Source: Lineus longissimus
Lineage: Eukaryota; Nemertea; Pilidiophora; Heteronemertea; Lineidae
NCBI RefSeq assembly: GCF_910592395.1
Contig: NC_088308.1
Coordinates: 4,774,001-4,838,000, forward strand
Direction: 5' to 3'
DNA length: 64,000 nucleotides
Position numbers and translations under genes: made by a program. Positions 33,801-45,079 of this stretch are shown here, in pieces. Under the pieces are notes generated by a model, which saw nothing but the letters and a program-made list of their open reading frames with translations, did no database searches and was not told the DNA's origin. Position 1 is the stretch's first letter; each line of letters begins with the position of its first letter.

Positions 33801-36800
33801 AGGGAGAAAGTTACAACAAAGTACAATGTAGTAAACAAAGTTCTTATCCCGCCATGTAAAAAAGATACTTTGGACTGAAAATGCACCTCCTACCTCTTCC
33901 CTTCCCATTCAATAGTTTACCCAGTAAACCCGACATGACCAAGGAGGCGTTTTGATATCCTCCATGGAAACGCTAGGAATGCCCGGGAAGAAGCTGAGGT
34001 GACATTCCATTCTCTGCCTTCTCGGCCACCTGGTTGTGAATCGAACCTAGATGGCAGAGAGATGTTACGGGCTCAGATCGTAAGCACTGCACAGCCTGTC
34101 ACATCGAATGATGAATAGTTTTAGCTCCACTGATGTGCAGAACGTGCTGTCCACGTGGCGGAATCGACGGACATGGTTGACTCTGTAGTTGTTTGCTAAA
34201 CATAAACTGGTGAGTCAATCACCTTAATGAGAAATGCAAACTATGGCTCCGTTGCATATAGGACTCATTGAGACCGGATAATTGCACACACAATAACATA
34301 TTACCGTGTCTGCTATAATTCGCTTCATCGAATTATCAAATGATTCACCGATATCAATTTGAGGTTCTTGCGACTCTGCGAAACCGTACCAACGTTGAAG
34401 AGACTACAATGTAAGTCCAATACATCAGCCAGTTATTCGTAAAAATCATATTTCAGAATCAGTATTTCATGGTAAATGATGTCAACAGTAAAACTGACCG
34501 CCTTGGTACCATGGAAACCTACCATACACCCAACGTGCGTTGTGCCAAAGGGTTTCCCATCTATGGCTGCGGACAGCCATCAAAGAGGGGTTTACACAAA
34601 ATACTCAACCGACTCGAGGAAGACGGAAATGACGTAAGTCGTGAAATGAACAGCTTCGGCTGTCGCAACGGAAATCGCCTTGTTACATGTTGGAATTAAT
34701 ATCGGGCAATGAAAGCACACTGGGCAATGGTGTTGCCTTGGCAACTTAAAAACAACCAGGTACGCATAAGCCACCAGTCTGTGTTCCGCCTGTTTCGGGT
34801 AAACCTTGGTTGCTATTCGTTGTGACATGGCGTGTATAATAAATGTTGTCAGATAGACGGCACTGATCTTGCGTCATTCGCAACAGATAATTACGTTTTA
34901 TAGAACAATATACCATTCATTAGGCACGATCATTATACTACAGGTGAGGGTAAATCCCATCCATGACAAGCTTTATTTGGCCACGATACCATGGTAACAA
35001 ACAACTTATACAATGGAATAATGCCGTGGGCATTTTCCATATGATTGATCACAGAAGTTTCATCCTCTTTGATTTCACTGGCCTCTGGTCGTCTGAACAT
35101 GCTTGAGGGTAAAACTGCAGCAGTCTATGCAAAACTGGCCCCAGAATCTTACATAATATATACTGATGCTTCTAAAATGTTTGAGTGTCATATTCTCGCC
35201 ACTGGTTCAGTTTTCTTTATGGAGTCAGTTTTTTGCACCGCAGCATCTATCCGGGGCCTGTCTTTCTGATGCCTTAAGATCTTATTTTCTTGCTTCCAGG
35301 ACATCATAATGTTCCTGCTTCGGGAAGAACCTGTTTTATATGTTGACACAGGGGACGACATGGTTACCTACTCCCTCCGCCACGGTGACAATCTTGACGA
35401 ATGTCTCGTGAACAGGGGGAAGAAACCAGCAGAGTCCGAGCTGTTCGAAGTGGTCGTCCGAAAAGAGGTTGGTACAACCAACTTTAGAGCCAAATATGCG
35501 TTTTCCGTTCACCTAAGGGGTTATTTACATGTATATCGTGTTTATAAGTATATAGTAAGGTGCCTTCAAAAATGGTCTTCAAACTTGTGCTACGAAATCC
35601 GCAACTGACATGGCTGAGTTTGCCGTGCCTGCAAATTCGCTTTCAAACCGGAAGCCTACTGCCAGTAGAAGATGAGAATTTTTAACTTTGAGAACGAGAG
35701 TATACTACTTCTTACGAGATTCTAGTCCGCAACTGCAAGCTATGGTTTCTAATTCTGATTTCAATTCTTTTCAGATCATAGATCTTGCTTGCCTGAAACA
35801 TGACAACCGTTTCTACTTCTATGACGACCTCGACAAACTTGCCGATGAACCTCACGAGTTTAACGTGGAATTTGCTGACAATGTCAGTGTCAGTGAAGAG
35901 ATCTTCCGGAGACCTTGTTTCAAACGGTCAAATCTTAGGTAGCAATTGTTTTGTTAAGAGGCGAATCGTTATAGTAATTACTATCGTTTTCATTTATTGT
36001 TAGCAACGTGCTGGAGGGTCGCACTATTGCCACAGGCAAAATGCTCCGATAGTAGCAATTGCATCAGTGTTGATGTAGTTCATATCCAGAGAGAAGACGA
36101 CGCAAAACGCTGATATACTGCGCAAGATGAAATATCTATAACTTGAGTGTGCCGATGAAACAGTCCATACTAGTCAGTCGATGGAATTGTAGTTTAACCA
36201 TTGATAGTATTTTTTTAACATTATCAAGGTTATCATTTATCAAAACTATTTGATTGATTATCCGTTGACATTCTTTTCCACCTATTGAATGAGAAATATC
36301 AATAAACAATGTGAATTCTATGATATGAATCTGATCCTCGTCAATTGACGTTATTTTGGCTGCATTAATGGTTAATCAGTAGGGAATACCCGATACGATA
36401 TACATGTATCAACGGTATATACAATGTCGTGCATTGAATGCGAATGTGGGCGACTCGATTTCAAAAAGTGGCCTCAAGGTAATTCTTTGGTATGCTTACA
36501 TCTCTCAAATGCACCCTTTTTCATTTAGATTTTGTGCTTTCATTTGCTTTTTTAAGACATGTAAGATGGGCTTTACGGAACAGTTTCTACAATTTCGTAG
36601 ATGGTTGTAGTGTAAAACAATAAAAGTACAATGCATTACACTCGGGGAGTAACTCCGATCCCCCTATATTTTTTTTGTCACTTTAATGGCATAAACCCTT
36701 TCTTCCAACTGCTATGACGTTTGCAACCCATTCTTCCATTTGTAGGTACAAACGCATCTGTGTTCCCGTTGACTCTGCACCACTGGAAGAAGAATTCGAT

Positions 36801-39800
36801 TCCTTCGTGCAGGTTTTCAAGGTTGGTCATCAATCTTGTCAGCTTATCTCTCCACACCGTCATATCTTTGATATTATATCATTGATTGATCAGGTCTATC
36901 TCGCTTAAAAGTGCATGTGTGACTAAAACCGACCTCGTGTATTGGCACTCACGGCGAAAGAAATTCTGTTATTGGATCCATCTCGGCACACGAGGTAAAA
37001 CGGTCAAATCACCACTAGAGAATAATAAGGCACCGGTTATATCATTCTTGCTACTGCTAATAATTGAACTGACCTTTTCATCAAGCCATCATTATCGTTT
37101 CTATGGCTCCCATGAGACCAGAGGACCAGTGTTACCACACAGTTTCTGCCTCGTCCACCGGCATGGACTAGTCCAGGCACTTGAATAGGTGATGGGGGAC
37201 GGAACACCCTGGCAAAACATCGTCAGTAGGACCAGTGTGGTGTCTGACTTATCAGTTGTAACTTGTTAGACAAAAGTTATTTTGTAAAAGCAATGATGGC
37301 ATGGTTTAAAATACAACGAAGTTCATCTACGATGACCTTCTTTAAAGGACTGAGTTGTCATTAGCTGTCCTTTGTCGGTGTTTGGCCGGCGGTTCTGAAA
37401 AAAATAACCATGCTTAAAAGTTGCCAATTCTGGCTGCTAGGTCAACTGACCAAAGGCAACCGCTGTGCAAGGTTGAAATATGAGTACGTCGACCCTCAAT
37501 TAGTTGTGAACCTTTCAAATTTAATATACCAGTGGGTTGAATTTCTACATTTCAGGAAACACCAAGTGTTTTCATGGCGGAAGATTCCCTCCCAGCAATA
37601 ATCCTCATGGACCACACGGGCATCGGGCGGGCACACACGGGCATGGTCATGTCCTACCTCATATACTGCCAAAGAAATGGCTTCCCTGGCCGAAAGGAGG
37701 ACTTGTACCCATCGTCGAAAACAGAGAAACTTAAACGGGGACACTCACGTTCTGAAAGGGGTGATTTCGTTGCCGTGCAGTTGTTGGTGGATAGTTTGAG
37801 GAACGGCCATGCGGTCAAGGCTGAGGTTGATGCTGTGATTGACATTTGCTCCGAGGCCGGTAACATTCGGAATGAAATTTATGAGAGTAAGACCGCTTTG
37901 GAAGGTCTCAAGGTGGATTATGTAATACAGGTATTCCCCATTAGAATGGACGTCTCGGTCCTATTCATGTCATCATTCTCCCACTTACTGAACATGAACA
38001 ATTCGCATTGGCGGTGTGTCATCGATGTCAATAACGATATTTTTCGAAATTCAAAATACTAAACAGCTGGGAAAACTACAGTCTCACAGCTACCAGTCTC
38101 ACATCTTCCTGCAAAAAAACACACTTTGGAGTTATCAGGCTCCTAAAAATCATACACTCTCTACTGAGAATCTTAAAAACCGCTAATTGCTTTTCATTTC
38201 GCTGAAAACAGGCTCTATGAAGTGCATACATGTATTTGTGTTGGCCAAAAAACCTTCCAAAGCTTTTTTAAAGTGTGTGTCGTTAGCCCAGCATCAGTGT
38301 TTTAGTCGAATCGTTTTCTTCTCTGATCATTAATGGAAAAATTCTCTTTCAGGGCGGTAGTGCAAGGGAGTACTACCTGAAGAAATGCATCGCCCAGTTA
38401 GAACGATACTTCTATTTGATTTGCTTTAATGCCTACTTACATGACGAGGTAAATCGCAATATAATTCTTTAAAAAGTATCATCAAGTAGCTGTATACTAG
38501 TAGCTGTCTGGTTGAATTTTGTCATAACAATATACTTACATTCCATCAAGATTTCAATTGTTCAACTTTCTTATACATGTATATATATCAAAAGGTCATC
38601 AAGGCAGATATTGATAACATCGACCCCTAACGAAACTGCTTCCATAGGACCTAGAGGCCTAACCCGGCAATGGCAAATACGCTATGTTGTAAAATATGAT
38701 TTTTCAGTATCCCACCATGTTTTCGGAATCGTTCAGTAAGTGGATGAAGATGCATCCAGAGCTCTATCGTCTGCTTGGTCATCTCAATGTGTGCGAGAGG
38801 AGAGCGCCACCTAGTCTGCTCACCAAGGAAACACGCTTTCTGGTAAGGAACAGAAGATCTCATTCCTGAAATGTTTGTACCATTACTAACAACGCTTTAT
38901 AGCGGGCATCTCAAAAGTTCCGAACGTAGAAGGAGAAGGAGCAGGCCTTGTTGGTTAAGATCGTCGTAGTCAAAAAAAGTGGTTGCAGCGCCGAAATAAC
39001 CTCAATGGTAGTATACTGAGCAGTAGGCTATGGGGAGGTTATTTCTGCAGCGAATGCAGCTGTGTTAACCAGGAGGCTCAATCGAAGTCGAGAGTCCAGA
39101 GGTTGATGACATGATCATCACTAAATTGACCATGTGAACCACACCTACATGAAACGTGGCCTAAATTGGATTTGTATGATCGACATTTAAAAAAAGCATC
39201 AGTTTTGCTCCTTATGAATCCTGAATTCGTGATCGTTAAATTACATTTAGCCCGGCTCCTCTCAATTTACTCTGTCTTTCAAAGGTGATGGACGATTACA
39301 TAGGTTTAGATGTTCTCAGTTCTCACCAGGACGTTCAAGTATCGAATTTCCGCAAAATGCCTTTACTTCCAATATATGGTATGGCACAACCTTCGAGCCA
39401 GGTAGGTTAGACCGGAGAAGCAGCAGTACTCAAACTTACTGATGTGATAGCAAAAATATATACGCTTTATATATTTTCGGTGATAGGCGATATTATTGGA
39501 GCTCCAACATCATCACGCAGATAAGTCGTGATAAAGCTAGCGTGGAAAAGTTCTTCTTGATTTCCAATCATCAAAGCACATCCATAATGGTATTTTCACC
39601 AGAACCTTGTTACTATGTATTGAGTTACAAAACAATCACCCTTTGTGCCATCTCGCCAAGACAGAATGCTCTGGAGATTTAGAAAACGCCGCCACATTTA
39701 CGTTTGAACGTCAAGAAGAAAAAGAGCCTCATCACTATAGCCGAGAAGAAGATTTTTTTAATATCAAATTACAGCATTTGACTTGATTTGCTACTCCCAT

Positions 39801-42775
39801 CTAATACAGGGCATCTCTAAAGTACTTCAGTACTTGACGCACAAGAAACAGAGTCATCCCTTCATTGCCTTCTTCAACCTCCGTGAGGACATTGTCCTTG
39901 AATGTGACGGCGTTACGTGCGGTGTTCGCGACATCACCAACTTGGAGGGAGCCATTAACCTTCATGGTATTAACCAAAATGAGATTGAGGTAAGGTTATC
40001 GTGATCATCGTGCGGTTGTCGTCATCATCGTCATCCTCATGGTGATGGTGATGGTCATTGCTGTGACAGCGTCGTTGCCATCGTCATCATGGTCAAATGA
40101 CTGCCAACTTGTGCGAGCTTTGATGGACTAAAAAAACAGTCCGTGCTATTTTGCATTTGACGTAAAAAAAACTCGGCCCCCTTCATTATGATCCGCACTG
40201 AGCATTTTAAATATAGACTTGTGTTAAATAATGTTTTTAAATGGATATAGTCTTCGGAAGAGCTCTCCTCATCTAAGATGGACTGATGCTTTCTTTTTTC
40301 AGGATTTAGAAAATGAATACAAGAATGAAGTTATATCAAATAGAAAGTTGTTTGTAAGTAGTACTGCAGTCGAATTCGTCAGCAGAACACTTTCAATCAG
40401 TTTTGAGATTGAGCATTGAGTCGACTCTACAAACACGTGTGTATTCACCACCAGCCTGCTCTATTATTGTCAGGGCAGCCCCTGGACAGATAGATGCGAC
40501 TATTGGAACAAGCAGACACATACTGTATGGAAAAGGAGGATATCACGTCATCACGGTTATCAGCTATCACAACAACTTTTCGATGAACTAATTTTAATGT
40601 GTACCTAAATTTTCTTTACTTTGTAGGTGTATAAGGAACTACACACAGCTAAGGTGCCACTAGAAATTGACTCCGTTCTGACTCCCCTTGAGATGTTTGA
40701 AGAGCAAAGGCCCAAGTTTACACCGGAGATGGCCTACTTCAGACTACCTATGCACAATGATTGTAGTCCGGAGGAAAAGGTAGTGGCATTTTCTCCAGCT
40801 GTGTGAAAATAATAAAATCATCAGATTGATGTGCTTGATATCGGAGTCGGTGATACAGAAATGTTATAGAATCATCATCGTCTTCTTCATCATCGTGTTC
40901 CTTAGCCTTATGGCCATGAATCAATGCGGCAGTGTAAAAAATCAATCTCCACTGATACTTTTTTAGCGGCCCGAGTTGACTGGTTCTCTCTCGGACCTTG
41001 CTCCACTCCTTAATGGGTCTTACCCGCTTCCTTTAGCCCTCGACTGAACCCTGTAGAACGATATCCGCCGAATACAACTCCCCAAAAATATGGTATTTCA
41101 ATTATCCGGACCGAGATTTATTGTGTTGCGAGTGTTGAACAACATATCGCGGGCAGCACAGTCGTCTTCCTCATTGACGACATTAAGTTTCATCATTAAT
41201 CTTACAGGTTTATGACATGCTAGTTACCATCTTGAACAACTTTGATAACCTTGAAGTGCCTGACGAGTCCCCAGCCTTGGTATTTCATTGTCGGACTGGA
41301 AAAGGACGCACAATAACCGCAATGGCCATTGCTGGGCTTTTCCTGTTTCACAAGCGTGTAAGTATGTTTCGGTTGTTAATTCAATCAAAGTATGATGTGC
41401 CTTTATACGCTTTCCTGGTGAAATGATTCCAAAGAAGAACGCGGGCTGCAATGAGGTTTACAGAGCAAAAGCATGGTATAGTTTTCTTTTTATCAGTTCA
41501 TGGCATCTTGAAGAAGTCTGCTGGGGACAACCAAAGCATTGGGTTGAAGGCTGATATAATCGGTTGAAACCTTTGGTGTGCATATAGCACCAGACAACGC
41601 TCGACAAGATGTACGTGCAGAGGCTACGGAGGCAGTACCTCATAAAGCTTAGAAAGATTCCATCTCCATTCAGCTCATAATCCATTAAAGACCTACCAGC
41701 ATGGTCTTGAAATTTATAAACCATTCTTTTTTTTCATTCTTTAGCAGGGCTTCCCATACGGTACGAAACCCGGCGAACAAGAACGGATATCAGTGCCGAA
41801 CGCTCAGTATACAAAAGGTGACTTCCAGGTTAGTATACCTCCTATCTTGGCACATCCAGAGCGCTCCCCCGCTCCTGATATACATTCTCATTCTTCGATT
41901 TACATGGCCTCGCAGCCCCTCTTACTATATAATCCTCCTGTAACAGCCCTCATCACTCCTTCCAGGTGGTGCAAACCCTTGTTCGTATTCTACCAGATGG
42001 ACACCAAGTAAAACGAGAAGTGGATTTCATTCTTGACCAGATCTCCGAGACTATGACGCCAATGCACTATCATGCTAGGGAGATCATATTCGTGACATAC
42101 AATAAGGTAAGGCACGCCGAACCATACGACTCAACTTTTGTACGCAGTCCAATTCCTATGCTCGCATTGATAACAATAATTTGGCTCATTTCGTACTCCA
42201 TGATTGCAGATGAAGAAAGCTCGCAGCACCAAGGAACGCTTTATTCTCAAACGTCGGAGTATTGACTACCTTGAGCGTTACATCTATCTCATCCTCTTCA
42301 ATGCTTACCTTCACTCGGAGAAAGACACCACGTGGGACAGGTCTTTCAGCTCTTGGATGAAACAGGTGAAGTTACTTTCTTTTTGTCCGGGGGGAGACTG
42401 GGCTTCTTAGCCCTGGAATCAACCAGTCTAGGAGAGAAACTCTGAAATCAAACCAGGAAGTTTGTGCCCGTCCGCTGGCGATTTGTAACCAAACCAGAAA
42501 CCGCGTAACCTTAATGACGAGTCAATGAACGAGTCAATGACAGGAGCTTCGTCTTTGCCATGCCGTGACATAATATAGTATGAATGTTTTATTTATAATT
42601 TTCAATCTAATTATGGACCTTGTTTTTCTAGGTGGCAGCCCCACACGGCGTCTACGATATACTTGATAATGTTGCCTTCACTGAATTCGAAGAGAAGCCA
42701 TGCGACATGAGACACATTCGAGTGCGATGGCGGGACAAGACGATTCCACAAGGATTCCAGGGGAAATTTATATGA
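27747..42775 (+). CDS. PALD1: Paladin, phosphatase-fold protein, 18 coding exons
   Basis: Exons: 27747-27867, 33621-33787, 34457-34633, 35300-35467, 35775-35938, 36746-36821, 37556-37930, 38353-38448, 38708-38842, 39285-39401, 39810-39989, 40303-40353, 40627-40779, 41208-41357, 41748-41828, 41966-42106, 42210-42365 and 42632-42775. They join in frame to 883 aa; the vertebrate protein is about 860. Recognisable blocks include VAPIIIRNCREEF, YGCGQPSKRGL, FLLREEPVLYVD, LPIYGMAQPS, FFNLREDIVLECDG, TKGDFQ and SETMTPMHYHAREI. The second phosphatase loop is intact (HCRTGKGRT, C688-X5-R694). The first reads D310-HTGIG-R316, so the catalytic Cys is replaced by Asp. Paladin is a myristoylated membrane-associated protein linked in vertebrates to growth-factor and phosphoinositide signalling. 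The exon 1/2 join is the weakest: donor 27871 with acceptor 33600 also keeps frame and adds a few residues. Intron 1 (5.75 kb) hosts a DNA transposon. Confidence 0.95.
29162..29250. repeat. Left subterminal motif array of the transposon
   Basis: GTCGTAGTGGCGAATCG at 29162-29178 is followed one base later by its near-perfect reverse complement (29180-29196, two mismatches). A further TTCGAAGTGGCGAATAG sits at 29234-29250. The core repeats that of the terminal inverted repeat (CGAAGTGGCGAATC). Confidence 0.75.
29666..32437 (+). CDS. Transposase-like protein with duplicated Tudor-like and Cys/His modules
   Basis: An uninterrupted 923-aa frame. Residues 1-58 and 155-212 are near-identical copies containing IKMWWKPE and RWWHGTI, reminiscent of a Tudor/agenet-type fold. 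Each is followed by a Cys/His module (TCQRLLC, H, DCPLC) at about 70-105 and 275-310. An acidic Asp/Glu-rich stretch follows the second copy only. Basic KKKSRSK comes near 365. The C-terminal half holds KDQCGLCQSY, SFDLEQV (D644), GIAGRGSNEI, FADGCAGQNKN (D721) and NHGQNEGDSVHS (E762, D764), which form a plausible acidic catalytic triad of an RNase H-fold transposase. A TTTTCAG acceptor at 29651-29658 directly precedes the ATG, so a 5' exon is possible. It lies within a transposon with matching terminal repeats, so it is more likely a transposase than a host gene. Confidence 0.8.
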   Translation: MPCKDFDVAVRWDKNNDVNIVSSTDLKAVEGEMSIGKRIKMWWKPERRWWHGTIIEVTELDENDDEHQRTCEIVGCTEEIFAACVYVTCQRLLCYNHFTGDCPLCTGNGSTTPKPQQTTRSQPENPADGIIGDADDVIPEQPPKKFQKKKVQHTMPCKDFDVAVRWDKNNDVNIVSSTDLKAVEGEMSIGKRIKMWWKPEKRWWHGTIIEVPESDENDDDEDNIPLSVLAAKSTVLPLVSDVQDSSDQDESDQYDSDRDPEYVPGPRSDESEDERPTTCEMVRCTEEVFAACINVTCQRLLCFDHFEGDCPLCTDNGLTPPQPGQTTMGSQPEDYPMEGIRREGGDVLPEPPKKKSRSKEVTRLRNSGEQYTTEKSNRTIPARKALRPRCDGEVCDRRGFHCTVIDDERRQSILNSYYGLGQLQLQREWLRSFVFSSEPVYAKKQESRKGRSIRYFLPGISNERLPVCRVMFLNTVGIAERQVRTVLSKTSDTGVLASEKRGGRCPSRRESHGELLAAVIAHVDSFPRTESHYCRQSSTCEYLSPDLTVGKMYQMYQDEHPSHKVAFSTYYRVVKSKKLKFFQPKKDQCGLCQSYREGSDIEKANLRGKYEPHVAEKERVRQIKQDLKCKASTINKNSLVASFDLEQVIYLPRSNRCEIFYKRRLSCFNFTICDIVSKDVHCYLWHEGIAGRGSNEISSNLCHFLHTVDSSDIRTVSLFADGCAGQNKNTIIPSMLLHFVRGSTHIEEIVLHFFATNHGQNEGDSVHSRVESALKRNHEVMVPSQLVPIIGMARKRPYKVFEVSTEDVNDWKTLSQDLGVLRERLAEDGTHVVWTKVMQLMVKKADPNGIYFKMSHLSHSFHRLNLNTRRFSHSPLTEGPRQAYATTPKLSAEKYKDIQSLCEGDTPVVRLREHKLFYKHLPH
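32703..32708 (+). terminator. Polyadenylation signal of the transposase gene
   Basis: AATAAA lies 266 bases after the transposase stop and before the right-hand subterminal motifs, a sensible position for the end of its transcript. Confidence 0.5.
32902..33023. repeat. Right subterminal motif array of the transposon
   Basis: Three units about 50 bases apart carry the core: 32902-32925 and 32954-32977 (each a GACGAATCG core, GCGACGAATCG in the first and GTGACGAATCG in the second, followed by TGGCGAATC), and 33007-33023 (ATGACGAATCGACG). The core orientation is the same as at the left end. Confidence 0.75.
34030..34100 (-). repeat. tRNA-derived SINE head (minus strand)
   Basis: On the minus strand a box A-like TGTGCAGTGCTTACGA is followed, 33 bases later, by box B GGTTCGATTCA. 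This spacing is usual for a tRNA promoter. The sequence does not close into a full cloverleaf, so a SINE head or tRNA pseudogene is likelier than a functional tRNA. It lies in paladin intron 2. Confidence 0.45.
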
Positions 42776-42859
42776 AACTTACAAATCTTGATAAACATTG
42801 ATCCTACATGTTATATGTAGTGCAGGGACCGTTCAATGCATTTGATGCGTTGCCGCAGA

Positions 42860-42865
42860 AATAAA
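42860..42865 (+). terminator. Polyadenylation signal AATAAA of paladin
   Basis: AATAAA lies 85 bases after the paladin stop and is the first candidate downstream. It would give a short 3' UTR of about 100 bases. Confidence 0.55.
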
Positions 42866-42869
42866 GACA

Positions 42870-44850
42870 TGCCTCCTTTCCTGATATTTTGGTCTTTGAG
42901 AGTGAAATTGATGTCCGCGCATCGAGATCAATCGTCTTTGTGACCTTTCATCACGCCTCTGTTGGTGATTCAAATTAATATACCGTTTACGGCCACAATA
43001 GTCTCGCCGGAATCCTTTAAGAGTGGCTCCTCCATCAACCCACACCTGATAGAAGGGGAAATTCTTTGTAAAACGGTGTTGTTCAGCAGTATTACTGTTT
43101 TTGTTGTTTCATGTTTGACAATGATGGTGAGGTTCAATGCTCCCGAGACAATTTTGATAACAGTCCATTTCTGCAAATTTTTACACATACAATGTAGTTT
43201 AGTTTTTGTTTACAAGTAAGTGAGGAATCATCTTAACTTCTCGATGATAAATTGAATATTATATAACGATATGCATTTAAATGTAAATAGTGTTGGCATA
43301 CTATTGTTTCTTTCCTTATTTTCACGATGTACATGCTGAGGAACGTATGAAATGTGCGTACCCTTTGATATCTTATAATCAAACGGCATTTATATTTCTT
43401 TCACATGTGGTTAATAACGACCATGAGAGGATGTATTTGCTGGCTGCGTGCATGGGCACTTACACATCAAATAAAGATGAGACCGCTGGCGTACCTAGAA
43501 GTAGTAAATGTCCCCTGGAAAAAGCGTTAGGCCCTATTGTATTCTGACGGATTATGGTATATGGTTTCGAACCATGACCGTCAATGGCCTAGAGATTAAG
43601 CGCATAATAGAATCCTTTGTTCCCCGGACATTCTGTCCTAGCGCACTTCAAACTAACACAGGTGTAAAAGGAATGGACGTCCTAGGAATACAGGACCTTA
43701 TACGATAGCTGTGTATTGTCAACGAATGTGGTTAATGGTTTGGTTAGGGTTAGCTACATAATCTTCAACAAAGGAACTCGGCGACTCTATTCACTTTAAT
43801 AAAAGGACCGGACTTAAGATTCCAGGGGGACTTGCATTTCTTTTTCACCGGGTCCAACATCTATCCCAATTTGTAGTTCGGCCGGTGGAGCATCTTATCA
43901 GTGCTCCCGTGTCAGTGTACCCCACTACTACTTTGAACATTTGCTTAGTGTATCGAACCTGCATGTCGAGATGGAGCCAGGATCCATTGCCTGGAAGATA
44001 ATGGTACTACCTTGAAGTTGCAAGACGGAGCAGCAATCGGATTCACCAGACGCTCTTGATGTATTCATTTTCGTCACCAGATTAAGATTGGGTCATCATG
44101 AATGTTGCCACCGAATCAAAGGGTTTCGATTACTCCAATCAAGGGTCTTCTATTGCTACAATTAACGGCATAGGCCTATATCATAATCCATGAAGGTTAC
44201 ACGATGTCAGTATGATGGAAAATTTGATACTTCCAAACGAATTTAAACTATTCATTCATCTCTCAAAAATGCTTCTGACACGTGGAGTGACCGAGTCAAG
44301 GTCACTGACGAAGATGCTGTTTGAAGTGAACGCTGGGTATACTTTCTCCTATTAAATACTCTTTTGTGTGGTGAATGAAAAGCTTTTCAGCACACAAAAA
44401 GATAATAAAAAATCGTTTGGGGGCATATCATATCATAATCGTTCTTCATCAATGTTCTTAAATGAACAAGACTGCTTGATAACTATTAATTTAGCCAATA
44501 AGCCACCTCATGGGTGCTATATTTATTTTGTATTAACTCTCCCTCCCTCAGGATAATTTTGCGCGATCCGTTCTTTGATGTGCGGGCTATCTTTAGCCAG
44601 GCTTTTCTGAAATAACTAACTGCGCTATTTGAGTAAAATCAAGCTGTGATAATGATCTCTTTTACCAAGAATTTTTATAAAAAGAAAAGGGGTCACCCCA
44701 AAGTGTTGTTTGACGACTAATCAGTCCTTTGATCAGTAACCAAGAGGTCTTAAGTCGCCGTAATGATGGTTGGCCGTCAAACGATTCTACACGTTATCTA
44801 CATTTTACTTCGAAGCAGAGTTACATAGCTACTTGTATTTTGATTATTAC
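42870..44850. other. Gene-free stretch downstream of paladin
   Basis: No exon-like frames with splice signals. Only short open frames in A+T-rich sequence. Confidence 0.45.
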
Positions 44851-44854
44851 TTTA

Positions 44855-45072
44855 TGTCCAAATTCGAATGAGCATGTTCTGTTTGTGTCCCAACAATTTG
44901 CTTTTGTCCTAATGCGAATCATCATGTTCTCGAAGCGACTTTTAAATTCCAATTCGAATACATGTAATTATATTCTCCTGTTTGCCCAGTCTAACTAATA
45001 CATTGTGCTGTTGTCCCAATTCGAACTATCACATTCTCCTGTTGGCCCAATTCGAACTAGTGCATTTTCGTC
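44855..45072 (+). repeat. Minisatellite with CCCAATTCGAACTA units
   Basis: About five imperfect units of the pattern TGTCCCAATTCGAACTA followed by CACATTCTCCTG run in tandem with a period near 40 bases. The last two units are the most alike. Confidence 0.7.
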
Positions 45073-45079
45073 ACCTTTA

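Noticed and set aside
44855-45072. CRISPR-like array
   Set aside because: Units are imperfect, spacers are not unique or of constant length, and the genome is animal.
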